Counted from the stretch's first letter, positions 16,424 through 25,094 are shown. The stretch is 26,237 nucleotides of DNA from a virus (IMGVR_UViG_3300046355_000240:1-26237), one strand, 5' to 3'. Notes: generated by a model not told the origin, from the sequence alone. Numbers and translations are program-made.

Positions 16424-18495
16424 GAAGTTTTTTGTATTTTAACAGTAATACTTGTTGGATCTTCAGGATCCAAAACTAACATTTTATTTAGTTTAGATTG
16501 TATAATGTTGACATCAGGTCTCATATGTACCATAATATCTTTAAAATCATTATTTACACCAGTGGGATTAAATGATGTTAATGTAATTTTACCCAATACA
16601 TAGTCTACTACACCTGCAACACCATTATTTCTATTTTGATTAATTACAACTTTTGTATTTGTACTGGAAGTTTCATCTAACTTATAGTAAGAAATTCTTA
16701 ACTGGCCGTAACGTCCTTCCAATACAGCAGTTGCAGCGCCTAATGTTCCGCCACCACCCACTATTTGAATAGCTGCTGATGTATAACCGATTCCTGGATT
16801 AGTCACAGTAATTTTTGACAATTTACCATTAACAATAGTGGCAACAGCTGTTGCGCCTTGTCCGTCACCTATAATATTGACGGTTGGTGTTGTTGTATAT
16901 CCATAACCTGGATTTGTTACGGTTACAGATTCCAAACCACTAAATGATGATGGAATTTCTTCAAAAAAACATTCACGGGTAATACCTTCCTCATCAACCA
17001 TATTAAATGTTGGTGAAGAATAAAAATTATCTTCAGTTGTTCCTTTTCTTAATTGCATGCCAAAATCCAACACATAACTATCGGAATTAATTAAATCGGG
17101 TCTAAATTTTTTGGCTACAAACAATTCAATTTCATTTGAAATAATAGAACGACTATAATTATCAATTTGTCCTTCTAGATTAGAATATCTAAAGTAAGAA
17201 TTAAACCTATTCAATTCAGTATCAGCAAAATTTTGAATTATATTTTTAATATTTGTTTTTAAATCTGATTCAGATTGTGTTGTTTTCGTTGGGTCATAAA
17301 ATACTTTTGTTTCAACTTTTAAATAGTTATAATCAATATCAACTATTTCAGGTGTTACTGTCATTATACTCATTGGCTTAAGAATATATTCCTTCACATA
17401 CTCCTTTTCAGTATCAGTAACTTCGAAACCTAATTTTGGTTTAGCTGAAACAAATACTTTACCGTAAACTGGTGGGTCGTTTTCTTCACCACCCCAAACA
17501 TTGACAGATTCAAATGATGGGTACTTTTGTTGAATTAATTTAATATAATCATTTTTAGTTACAGCACGATTTTGCGATAAGAAGTTTAATGGAGCTGCAT
17601 ACTTAATTTGGTCAACGGTTTCTCTTTCAGAACCACCAGAAGCTTTTGAAATTGAACTAACAACAATATTAGAATATCCTAATATTGAAGAAGTTGCAAC
17701 AAAATTATTTGCACCGTTAGCAGTACTACCATTTGTTGTCAAATAATTCAAAGTAACATATGCGCCATCAGGTAATTTTTTACCTAATACATCATCACCA
17801 AAATAAATTTGGTAATTTCCGTTTTGTCCTTCTTGTAAATAATAAACTTCTGAATCAGATGATACTTGTAAAACATCTTGTGCTTGATTATAGATTACAA
17901 TTTCACTATTTGATTTTGATGGTCTTACAGCAACAGTTAAAGTTGAAGTATCAATGTTTTGTTCAGGTATTTCAAATAATTGTTTAGGATTTGTTGTTTG
18001 AGAATGTGTAAAGTTGTATGTTACATACTTACCTTCATAAACATCCAAACTACTAAAAACAAAATTATTTCCTGTTTTAGATACCGTTTTATCTTCTATC
18101 GTTACAAAATTATAAGATTGATTGTCAATTTGGTTTGAAAGGAAAATAAATCCTTTTGGTATTGTCAGTGAACCGGTATTCGAACTACCAGAATCCACTG
18201 TGACTTGAATGATAGCTCTTGGAGCTGATACGGAACGAGGAGTATATCCTAATTTTTTGGCATGTGAAACAACAGAATTACGTAACATAGCAGAATCAAG
18301 AAATGATTCATTTGCTACCATATTTAAGTAGTATGAATTATAATGGGTATTGTAAGCAAGAATATCTAAAAGAATATTCAAACCTGCACCCTCAAAATCA
18401 TAATCTTGAAATTCGGTTTGTTGTTTTAAAAAGTTTTTAAGGTTAGTTTTGATTGTATCAAAATCAAGACTAGCTACATTTAAACGGTCTGCCAT
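16420..18495 (-). CDS. 6: Baseplate wedge protein gp6 (baseplate J-like)
   Basis: At 691 aa it is close to T4 gp6 (660 aa). The N-terminus (LDFDTIKTNLKNFLK, FEGAGLNILLDILAYNTHYN, YYLNMVANESFLDSAMLRNS, HAKKLGYTPRS) is diagnostic of gp6 in T4-like phages. The central part (APLNFLSQNRAVTKNDYI, YPSFESVNVWGGEENDPP) is the baseplate J-type core. gp6 dimers link neighbouring wedges into the inner ring around the hub. Residues about 520-594 carry a two-copy GYGYTTTPT / GIGYTSA glycine-tyrosine module not found in T4 gp6. The C-terminal HMRPDVNIIQSKLNKMLVLD segment resumes the family pattern. It begins 2 bases after the gp25 stop. The gene order gp25-gp6 is conserved across contractile tails. Confidence 0.95.
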   Translation of the reverse strand: MADRLNVASLDFDTIKTNLKNFLKQQTEFQDYDFEGAGLNILLDILAYNTHYNSYYLNMVANESFLDSAMLRNSVVSHAKKLGYTPRSVSAPRAIIQVTVDSGSSNTGSLTIPKGFIFLSNQIDNQSYNFVTIEDKTVSKTGNNFVFSSLDVYEGKYVTYNFTHSQTTNPKQLFEIPEQNIDTSTLTVAVRPSKSNSEIVIYNQAQDVLQVSSDSEVYYLQEGQNGNYQIYFGDDVLGKKLPDGAYVTLNYLTTNGSTANGANNFVATSSILGYSNIVVSSISKASGGSERETVDQIKYAAPLNFLSQNRAVTKNDYIKLIQQKYPSFESVNVWGGEENDPPVYGKVFVSAKPKLGFEVTDTEKEYVKEYILKPMSIMTVTPEIVDIDYNYLKVETKVFYDPTKTTQSESDLKTNIKNIIQNFADTELNRFNSYFRYSNLEGQIDNYSRSIISNEIELFVAKKFRPDLINSDSYVLDFGMQLRKGTTEDNFYSSPTFNMVDEEGITRECFFEEIPSSFSGLESVTVTNPGYGYTTTPTVNIIGDGQGATAVATIVNGKLSKITVTNPGIGYTSAAIQIVGGGGTLGAATAVLEGRYGQLRISYYKLDETSSTNTKVVINQNRNNGVAGVVDYVLGKITLTSFNPTGVNNDFKDIMVHMRPDVNIIQSKLNKMLVLDPEDPTSITVKIQKTS

Positions 18496-18497
18496 TT

Positions 18498-18902
18498 TTA
18501 TCTAACTCGTTCTAAAAAGAATTCTATTGTTATTGGTTCTGTTCTGTTGATAATATAAAATTCCATGCCCACACGGAACGCACTATTATCAAAATTTGGT
18601 GAAACATTTACTGTTGTTAAATTAACTCTAGGTTCGAAATTTTTAATTGTTTGTTGTATTTCTCTTTGAATTGCCGCAGCTGTAATATTGTCCATATTTT
18701 CAAATAATAATTTTTGAATATTTGAACCTAGGTCTGGTTGAAACGGCCTCTCATAATGGTTCGTCAAAATTAAATTTTTAACCGAATTAATAACAGCCAT
18801 TTCATCAATATTTTTATTGATGTCCTTTTTGACAGGATGTATTGTGAAATTTAAGTCTAAATCTCTATACTGTCTTGCAATATTTGTTTTTACTGTTGCC
18901 AT
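18498..18902 (-). CDS. 25: Baseplate wedge protein gp25
   Basis: At 134 aa it matches the length of T4 gp25 (132 aa). It shows the family pattern: an early YRDLDLNFTIHP stretch, AVINSVKNLILTNHYERPFQPDLGS in the middle, the conserved EPR core motif (NFEPRV) and a beta C-terminus (MEFYIINRTEPI). gp25 homologues are in nearly all contractile injection systems and hold the inner wedge core and sheath start together with gp6, which follows immediately. The ATG lies 7 bases after the stop of the 293-aa gene, in CATAAATAACAG-ATG, with no obvious Shine-Dalgarno. Confidence 0.95.
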   Translation of the reverse strand: MATVKTNIARQYRDLDLNFTIHPVKKDINKNIDEMAVINSVKNLILTNHYERPFQPDLGSNIQKLLFENMDNITAAAIQREIQQTIKNFEPRVNLTTVNVSPNFDNSAFRVGMEFYIINRTEPITIEFFLERVR

Positions 18903-18909
18903 CTGTTAT

Positions 18910-19791
18910 TTATGAGTTTAACCGGGTAAGAAGTTTGTTGGAACCAATATAATTTTGTAATAGATTATTAGCTGTGGCGCCAGTATTACTGAATATTTTT
19001 AATTGAGAATATTCATCCACAACAGCTCTAGAATTAGTATAAAAGTTTTCATCATGGGTTCTGCGGAAAGCAAGATTTGTATTGATTGTTGTTATGTTAT
19101 TAGACATATTTTGAACTACGGATAACGACAAATTTGATGTTCTTACGAATGGGTCGGTTGTAGCATCCGTTCCACCACCCGTAATAGTTATACTATTACT
19201 AATTGTAGTATAATAACTTGAGATGTTTGAATAGAGCGAATCTAATTCATTCTCAATCAGAATACTAGTAAAACTACCCATAATGGGTGAATTATTTGAA
19301 ATGTTATCGGATTGATTAGTCAAATACATCATCATCTGACCAGTCGACATAGCAGTTTCATAGTGTGGTAACAAAGCTGTATCAGCACCTGTTTCTGGAG
19401 ATGCACTCAACGGTGTTACTCCAGATATTCTATTTGTATGGGCGATGAATAATCCACCATTATTACTTCCAATATTTGCAGATAACGTATTTATGGTATT
19501 AAATAATGTTGTTATTTCACCTGTTGTTCCTGATACCGCTTCAGTATTTGTTGATGGATTTGGTGACAATAGTGCAACCAATGTATTACTTGTATTTCTA
19601 ATATTTTGGGTTACTGTCGAAACAGGATTTGTAAAATATCCACCAACATCATTATTAGCTATGTCTTGTTGAGCCCAATCTGGTAAAAGACTAGGTACAG
19701 TATTCATGAATGATTGTGTATTACTAGATAATTCAAAAACTGAATTACTTGTCGTTTGAAAATTATATTGCAGTCTATCAAAAATTCCCAT
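18910..19791 (-). CDS. Unassigned structural protein between spike and gp25
   Basis: This 293-aa protein opens MGIFDRLQYNFQTTSNSVF and is rich in Asn, Ser and Thr; it contains SLLPDWAQQDIANNDVGGYF and an MSTGQMMMYLTNQSDN segment in the middle. It has no signal peptide and no clear membrane segment. Helices rich in Asn/Thr (TQNIRNTSNTLVALL, NMSNNITTINTNLAF) suggest an extended or coiled structure. An AAGGAA ribosome site overlaps the stop of the spike gene. Its place between the spike and gp25, inside an otherwise fully baseplate unit, argues for a hub or spike-associated virion protein. T4 has no counterpart at this place that I recognise. It could also be an assembly factor like T4 gp26, gp28 or gp51, but there is no sequence support. 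Confidence 0.8.
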   Translation of the reverse strand: MGIFDRLQYNFQTTSNSVFELSSNTQSFMNTVPSLLPDWAQQDIANNDVGGYFTNPVSTVTQNIRNTSNTLVALLSPNPSTNTEAVSGTTGEITTLFNTINTLSANIGSNNGGLFIAHTNRISGVTPLSASPETGADTALLPHYETAMSTGQMMMYLTNQSDNISNNSPIMGSFTSILIENELDSLYSNISSYYTTISNSITITGGGTDATTDPFVRTSNLSLSVVQNMSNNITTINTNLAFRRTHDENFYTNSRAVVDEYSQLKIFSNTGATANNLLQNYIGSNKLLTRLNS

Positions 19792-19799
19792 AATATTCC

Positions 19800-20567
19800 T
19801 TATACCATTGGTAGAATAGGTGTTCCTGTCATTCCTCTTGGAGCAGGATGTATATGTGTTTTGTAAATATTTGTATTAACTGTGTCTGTCATTAACACAG
19901 CTGTCATTAATCCAAATGTTCCAATTGGTGCATCAACTAAAGCTAAAGAAGTAATGGGACCAACAGAAAAAATACCTAAAGGTCCAGAATAAACACCAGT
20001 ACCAGCATTAACACGAGTTTCAGCTGTAACAATATCAGCTGCAACAGAACCGGCAACTACCAAATCAGACGCAACTGTTACATTATCAGCAGCTGCAATA
20101 CGAACCGCACCACCAAAATTTTCATTAGCAGTGATTGATATATCTTCGTCACCTGAAATTGAAATATCTCCAACCACACGTTGATTCATTTTGCCTGCAA
20201 CTTCAAGGTTATAATCACCTTTAACCGACATATTAAAATCTTTAAGAACTTGCATATTGCAATCACCCTCAACGGTAATATTGCAAGTCCCCTTTATTAA
20301 AACATTTTTATTCTTTATGGTAATTTCATATCCATCACCGTAAACTTTATGAACTTCATCACCATTGGGGTGCATTTCAATAAATGTTCCGGAACGATGT
20401 TGTAATCTAACTCGCTCTCTTGACGGTGTATCATCCATTTCAAATGAATGACCTGATTCAGTTAGAGTAATATTATTGTATGGATAAACGGGCTGATAAT
20501 CGGTATTGGCTGCCGATTCAGGTTCAGTCCAAAGATTATTTGATGGTGGTTGGTTTAGTGTTGACAT
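19800..20567 (-). CDS. Tail spike needle, gp5 C-terminal (VgrG-tip-like) beta-helix protein
   Basis: This 255-aa protein matches the C-terminal part of T4 gp5 and of VgrG tips. TESGHSFEMDDTPSRERVRL and HRSGTFIEMHPNGD (residues about 36-70) are the conserved entry. They are followed by short V(K/E)G-type repeats (ITVEGDCNMQV, MSVKGDYNLEVAGKMNQRVVGD) that form a triple-stranded beta-helix. Residues 238-240 are H-I-H near the C-terminus (KTHIHPAPRG), like the HxH iron-binding tip of P2 gpV-type spikes. In T4 this needle is made as the end of gp5 and cleaved off; here it is its own gene, starting at a TAATG overlap with the OB-fold gene. It would sit under the hub and pierce the outer membrane. 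The stretch 150-230 is unusually Ala/Val-rich and less regular. Confidence 0.9.
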   Translation of the reverse strand: MSTLNQPPSNNLWTEPESAANTDYQPVYPYNNITLTESGHSFEMDDTPSRERVRLQHRSGTFIEMHPNGDEVHKVYGDGYEITIKNKNVLIKGTCNITVEGDCNMQVLKDFNMSVKGDYNLEVAGKMNQRVVGDISISGDEDISITANENFGGAVRIAAADNVTVASDLVVAGSVAADIVTAETRVNAGTGVYSGPLGIFSVGPITSLALVDAPIGTFGLMTAVLMTDTVNTNIYKTHIHPAPRGMTGTPILPMV

Positions 20568-21901
20568 TATGGTGCTTGTAAATTTGTTAATGTAGATACT
20601 ATTGCATTATTACTACTAGTTGTATATGAATTTATGTAGGTGTTTGCGGCCTCAACTTCCGATTGATTAACAGGCACCAATAATCCAGTAGTTGCAACAT
20701 CAATAACTACTTGAGCACCAGTAAAAGCAATTTGTGCGCTTTCAACTGTATCGTAAAAAGCATCAGCAGCATCAACAGCTGCAAGTATAGTATCACCAAC
20801 TTCAATTCCAAGACCTTCTTTGAATCCAGAAACAGTATCAAATAAAACTTGTTTAATCAATTTCAACAATTTCAAATAACAGTCATTCAACATCTTCAAA
20901 AATCTTTCAGGCAAGTTTAATAACCAAGTAATCATAGCACGAATTTTGGTAATATATGCCAATACATATTTTTCAAAATCAATGATTGGTTGAATAATTT
21001 CTTTTTGTATTCTTCGCAACTCACGAGCAAAAGCTTTCAGTGTATTCAATATCCAAGAATACTGACCTGTTGCATCTGAAAACCCTAAAGCTTTCATAAC
21101 TTTGCGTATCATTTCACGAATTTCATTTGCTAATGCTTTAGTATATTTTTTAAGGTTAATATTCTTTTGCATTTCAGAAACGAAATCACAAACGTGTGCA
21201 AGGTCGTTGTTGTTCTTATTAATCGTTGTACCTTCAAGCACACCACGACCTAATCTAGAAATTGTTGGTTCGTTCTGTTTATAAAATACCACATCTGAAG
21301 GAGGTACTGGGTCGCCGTTTACATCTTCTTGTTTTCTTTCATCTTGCCAAGGTTGACCAGGTTTTTTATTTAAATTTGATTTAATTTTTGAAATCTGAGA
21401 TTCCAAATCAGATATAACTTTTTGTTGAGTAACAATTTGTTTAGATAAATTATTTCTTAAACCGTTAGGTGACACAAAAGCTGCACCGCCGGCATTTTCA
21501 GTAGTTTTCTGATTAAGTAAAACTTGTAATTTCTGTTTCTCAACGACCAATTGAGCTTCAAGTATTTTTAATTGCTCAGAATCGTTTGTAACTTCTCTTG
21601 GTTCATTTGTTAATATACCAGGAAATACACCCATGATAATAGGCATCTGTGCATTATGTCCATCTAAGAAATAACCAGAAACCCAATCACCTTCTTTAGG
21701 TAATGAAATTGATTTTGAATTATTAACAGGAAGTAAAATTTGAGCCCATGGCAAATCACTAACGGGAACTTTATTCTCATTCTCATCATGCCAACCAAAT
21801 ATTCTTACTTTACATCTACCAACGTTGGCTGGGTCTTTTCGGTCAACAATTACACCTGTCCACCAAATAAAACCATTTTTACCAGCAAAATCTCTTTCCA
21901 T
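20567..21901 (-). CDS. 5: Baseplate hub gp5 OB-fold protein without lysozyme
   Basis: Residues about 7-95 of this 444-aa protein match the gp5 N-terminal OB fold (NGFIWWTGVIVDRKDPANVG, VRIFGWHDE, SDLPWAQILLPV, EGDWVSGYFLDGHNAQMPII, MGVFPGI). In T4 a lysozyme domain follows; here no lysozyme motif is seen. Residues about 105-175 instead form a charged coiled coil (LKILEAQLVVEKQKLQVLL), then a Pro-rich linker. Residues about 240-360 form a helical region with an amphipathic, hydrophobic stretch at 312-355 (ITKIRAMITWLLNLPERF, LKLLKLIKQVLF). The end (365-444) is Ala/Val/Thr-rich. T4-like cyanophages also have a gp5 lacking lysozyme, so this is probably a lineage trait. It should trimerise with gp27 and carry the separate spike encoded next. 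Its ATG follows the gp27-like stop by 3 bases. Confidence 0.9.
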   Translation of the reverse strand: MERDFAGKNGFIWWTGVIVDRKDPANVGRCKVRIFGWHDENENKVPVSDLPWAQILLPVNNSKSISLPKEGDWVSGYFLDGHNAQMPIIMGVFPGILTNEPREVTNDSEQLKILEAQLVVEKQKLQVLLNQKTTENAGGAAFVSPNGLRNNLSKQIVTQQKVISDLESQISKIKSNLNKKPGQPWQDERKQEDVNGDPVPPSDVVFYKQNEPTISRLGRGVLEGTTINKNNNDLAHVCDFVSEMQKNINLKKYTKALANEIREMIRKVMKALGFSDATGQYSWILNTLKAFARELRRIQKEIIQPIIDFEKYVLAYITKIRAMITWLLNLPERFLKMLNDCYLKLLKLIKQVLFDTVSGFKEGLGIEVGDTILAAVDAADAFYDTVESAQIAFTGAQVVIDVATTGLLVPVNQSEVEAANTYINSYTTSSNNAIVSTLTNLQAP

Positions 21902-21904
21902 TTA

Positions 21905-23230
21905 TTATTTCTTCTTTTTAGTTGAGTCAGTTGCAACTTCAATTACTGTTTCATGTTTATCAAATCTAATAATATGTCGTACACCAGTAATGATGTATTT
22001 ACCACTTAATGATTCATCCACTCCATCAACACCTTGTTCGATAAATCGATTAGGTATTTCCAACTCAGCATTATTTCCAGAAGCCAAAGAAAAATTACCA
22101 GGTAGTGTTAATTTAATTCTTCGTTGCATCAAATTAGCAAAGATAACTTTTCTCTGTAAAATATAATTATGCGAATCATCAATATAAGTAATTGACTTTG
22201 AATCTTTTTCTTTTAAATATTTACTCTCTTTGCGTTTTTCTTGAAAAGGATATAGAGTAACTCTAGAATCATACATCTGAGTTGCAATTGTACCTTCTTT
22301 ATTAAAAACATTTGTATTGATTGCTGAATCATTGGCATGTTTTTTTGTCAAACCATATATTTTATCAAATGACATTTCTTGAACTTGAACCGTTCTAGTT
22401 AATGGGTCAAAACCAATAAACTTACCAGCATAAACACCACTCTGTATATTTTCGGCCATATTAAATTGAGAAATAATTTTTATATCTCTAGCACCATAAA
22501 CTTCATCACTTATGTTTGTTTCTCCATTTAATTCGGAAATGTTTTTTGTTCCGTATGTAATTTTATAGAATGGTTCATATGATAACAATGTACCCAAAGA
22601 CATAAAATTATAACCTATTTGTGTTTGCCAAAACAAATAATCTGGAGTTCCAGCTTCACTAATAGCTCTTTTTGTTATTGTTTGAATAGCATCAAATGGT
22701 GATAGATTAGGTACAACAAAATTGTGATTACCTTTTGTTGGTTCCATATTAGCTATACCAGACTTCTTACCATCTATTATGGTTTCATATGGAACTTGTA
22801 AATGATTATTTAAAATTTTAACAACCATATCAAAATGAGTACCAGTATATGATTGTCTTATTTTCTTTTGTTCAGATAAAATATATTCCTCAGACACAAA
22901 ATGTAATGTATAAATTTCAGATTTTTGATTTAATTCTTTCCTATCTGTTAATTTATAGATTACAAATCGTTTTTTAAAAAACATACTTCCTGGATTATTT
23001 GAATCTTTAAGTATATCAATTTCAATATACTCAGACCCATCAAATTGCATTTTTGTGGCAAAACCAATGGCATCACGAATAACAATATTTCCAGACATAC
23101 ATGGCATCAACAAATTATCAAAAATATTCAACTCTTCAAAAATGGAACGAATATCAAAGCCTAAACGACCATCTCTGGTCGTAATTGCCAACTTCTGTAT
23201 ATTAAATTGTGTGGATTGTAAAATTGCCAT
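21905..23230 (-). CDS. 27: Baseplate hub protein gp27-like
   Basis: This 441-aa protein resembles the gp27 / gpD / VgrG N-terminal hub fold. Its N-terminus has FDIRSIFEELNIFDNLLMPC and a SGNIVIRDAIGF strand, followed by YTLHFVSEEYILSEQKKIRQ and GTHFDMVVKILNNHL. The C-terminus has LPGNFSLASGNNAELEIP and LSGKYIITGVRHIIRFDKHE, the usual tube-ring closing strands. T4 gp27 is 391 aa. It forms a trimeric torus that adapts the six-fold tube to the three-fold gp5 spike, and the gp5 gene lies directly downstream. The ATG overlaps the gp53 stop as TAATG, with no separate ribosome site, so its translation probably depends on gp53. The protein ends in a lysine run (TKKKK). Confidence 0.85.
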   Translation of the reverse strand: MAILQSTQFNIQKLAITTRDGRLGFDIRSIFEELNIFDNLLMPCMSGNIVIRDAIGFATKMQFDGSEYIEIDILKDSNNPGSMFFKKRFVIYKLTDRKELNQKSEIYTLHFVSEEYILSEQKKIRQSYTGTHFDMVVKILNNHLQVPYETIIDGKKSGIANMEPTKGNHNFVVPNLSPFDAIQTITKRAISEAGTPDYLFWQTQIGYNFMSLGTLLSYEPFYKITYGTKNISELNGETNISDEVYGARDIKIISQFNMAENIQSGVYAGKFIGFDPLTRTVQVQEMSFDKIYGLTKKHANDSAINTNVFNKEGTIATQMYDSRVTLYPFQEKRKESKYLKEKDSKSITYIDDSHNYILQRKVIFANLMQRRIKLTLPGNFSLASGNNAELEIPNRFIEQGVDGVDESLSGKYIITGVRHIIRFDKHETVIEVATDSTKKKK

Positions 23231-23871
23231 TATTCAAATATATTTTTAAATTCTTCTTCAACAGTCTGAATAAATTCTGGTTTTAAAAGTTTAATTTGTC
23301 TTTTCTTTTCGTTCTCATCAATTTCATATTCATAATAAGTTTTTGTTGATTTAGTTACATCAACTCTAATATTTTTACCGTTTTGTAAAGTATATGTTGT
23401 TGATGATGGACTCACATTTGCATAAGTGTCGGAATCTATTTGTATGGTGTTTGAATAGGATTCATCCAATTCAGGATTATATTGTAATTCTTTTTTATAG
23501 TATGAATGTATATTTTGTTGCGACCATGCCAATCCAGTAAATCCATTAGATGTGTTAGCCTTTGGTTCATACTTATTATCAATCATTTTGATTAAACTTC
23601 TCTGTTCAATAGGCCAATCAACTAAAGGATTAAGAATATCATTTAATGCCAATATAATCCAATGTCTTTCAGATGAACCATAAATTTGATGTGCCAACAT
23701 TTCCGGTGTTTCACCATCGGTAATCACATATTCATAATAAACAACCGAATTATTTTTAAATGAATCTTCGAATGTGAACTTCGACATGATGTTTGTTACA
23801 ACATCAATACTGGTTTTATTTTCATCTAGATTATAATATGTTTGCGGAAAGTAATTAAAATATTTTGCCAT
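23230..23871 (-). CDS. 53: Baseplate wedge protein gp53
   Basis: At 213 aa (T4 gp53 is 196 aa) it shows the family signature: MAKYFNYFPQTYY at the N-terminus, YYEYVITDGETPEMLAHQIYG and SSERHWIILALNDILNP, a LysM-like fold segment. gp53 is the last wedge component and clamps adjacent wedges together during star-shaped baseplate assembly. The middle insert (about 125-175, Ser/Thr/Tyr-rich) is less conserved. Residues from about 180 are charged and helical. A GGGGA ribosome site lies just inside the end of gp48, whose stop is 2 bases before this ATG. Confidence 0.92.
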   Translation of the reverse strand: MAKYFNYFPQTYYNLDENKTSIDVVTNIMSKFTFEDSFKNNSVVYYEYVITDGETPEMLAHQIYGSSERHWIILALNDILNPLVDWPIEQRSLIKMIDNKYEPKANTSNGFTGLAWSQQNIHSYYKKELQYNPELDESYSNTIQIDSDTYANVSPSSTTYTLQNGKNIRVDVTKSTKTYYEYEIDENEKKRQIKLLKPEFIQTVEEEFKNIFE

Positions 23872-23873
23872 GA

Positions 23874-25094
23874 TTATTCCCCACCCGTACCATCACCAGA
23901 TGAATCCACACTACCCATATAACTGGAACTTAACATATCTACTCCTGTACCTGAGAGATTTCTAGTGTCTAAATGTGATTTTGTTAAATATTCTGTTTCC
24001 ATGAATTGTAAACTTAATTGTATAGCTACTGGCATACCAGTTCTTCCTAATGAAGCGTTTATCTCACCAGGAACTTCATAAGTTGCAAAACCACCATTAG
24101 GTGCATAGTTTACTTCAATTGATTGTAAAACACAAGTTGAGATTTCAGGTATATTTGGATTAATACCTCCATTATAATAAAATTCAATATCAAATTCTGA
24201 AGGTGGTATTAGAAAGAAACCTTTAGATTCTTTTCTTACTTCTGGAGCTTGGTGAAATTTTAAACGACTTAAAATGCTTTGAACTTCTCTTGCTTCTTTT
24301 TCAGACCTAGGATAAAACATAAAATCAAATCTGAATGTTCTAAATTCCGGTGAAGTATATAATAATTCCAATTGAGGATTTGTAACCATACCAAATCCAG
24401 CTGCAAAAGCAAATTTACCTATATCACCCAATTTATTGGCTGCATAATTTGCCAAATATGGAGACAAATTCTGAACGAGTGCTTTAGTTGCATCGGCACC
24501 AGGATTTCTTTTCAAAGTATCAGCAGTTGAAACTCCAGCTGCAAGAACAGCGGCAGGTAATCCAGTTAATGAAACGGAATTATATGTTTGATTGTGTTGA
24601 AAATTTAATGTATCAGGCATATACAGAGCAATGGTGTCTGTTGTGCGTTTAATTGTTCTTGCACCAGCAATACTTGAAGCAGCTTTCCATCCAGCTTTCA
24701 ACCCCTCTTCAGCTGCACCAGCAAAATCTTTAAGTACTCCAGATGTGGAATTAATAGCTGAACCATATAAATCTTTAGCTCCTTGAACCACACTGGTTTT
24801 ACCAATTGTTTCAAAAGCAACACCAGCATTAGTTAAAGGAGTATCATATCCATACTTTCTACGGTTTGCAATAACTGTTGGGTCATCACCAGTGGTTTGA
24901 GAAGGAAATTGTGTGTTTATTTGTTGGTTGATATGAATGACCATGTAATGGCCTCTATCATAATTGCCAATATCTTCCGGATATCTCAGAATGTTAGATT
25001 CATAACCTCCACCCACTAATTGTGAGGAGGCTTTACCTTTTCTATTGGAGTCGCTTTTACCGAATTTGATGTCTGTGAGAGTAAATAGTGCCAT
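23874..25094 (-). CDS. 48: Tail tube cap / baseplate-tube junction protein gp48
   Basis: At 406 aa it resembles gp48 of T4-like marine phages (T4 gp48 is 364 aa). Supporting segments are NILRYPEDIGNYDRGHYM and VIHINQQ near the N-terminus and a tube-fold C-terminus: FRTFRFDFMFYPRSEKEA, SILSRLKFHQAPE, FFLIPPSEFDIEFYY and CVLQSIEVNYAPNGG. The middle (about 95-215) is an Ala/Gly-rich insert. gp48 sits on the hub and starts tube polymerisation together with gp54, which is not in this window; the two share the fold, so gp54 remains a less likely alternative name. It is the first gene after the divergent late promoter and has an AGGA ribosome site 6 bases before its ATG. Confidence 0.85.
   Translation of the reverse strand: MALFTLTDIKFGKSDSNRKGKASSQLVGGGYESNILRYPEDIGNYDRGHYMVIHINQQINTQFPSQTTGDDPTVIANRRKYGYDTPLTNAGVAFETIGKTSVVQGAKDLYGSAINSTSGVLKDFAGAAEEGLKAGWKAASSIAGARTIKRTTDTIALYMPDTLNFQHNQTYNSVSLTGLPAAVLAAGVSTADTLKRNPGADATKALVQNLSPYLANYAANKLGDIGKFAFAAGFGMVTNPQLELLYTSPEFRTFRFDFMFYPRSEKEAREVQSILSRLKFHQAPEVRKESKGFFLIPPSEFDIEFYYNGGINPNIPEISTCVLQSIEVNYAPNGGFATYEVPGEINASLGRTGMPVAIQLSLQFMETEYLTKSHLDTRNLSGTGVDMLSSSYMGSVDSSGDGTGGE

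Noticed and set aside
19488-19495. CATAAATA on the minus strand inside the 293-aa gene
   Set aside because: The next start codon is almost 600 bases away and the site is within coding sequence.
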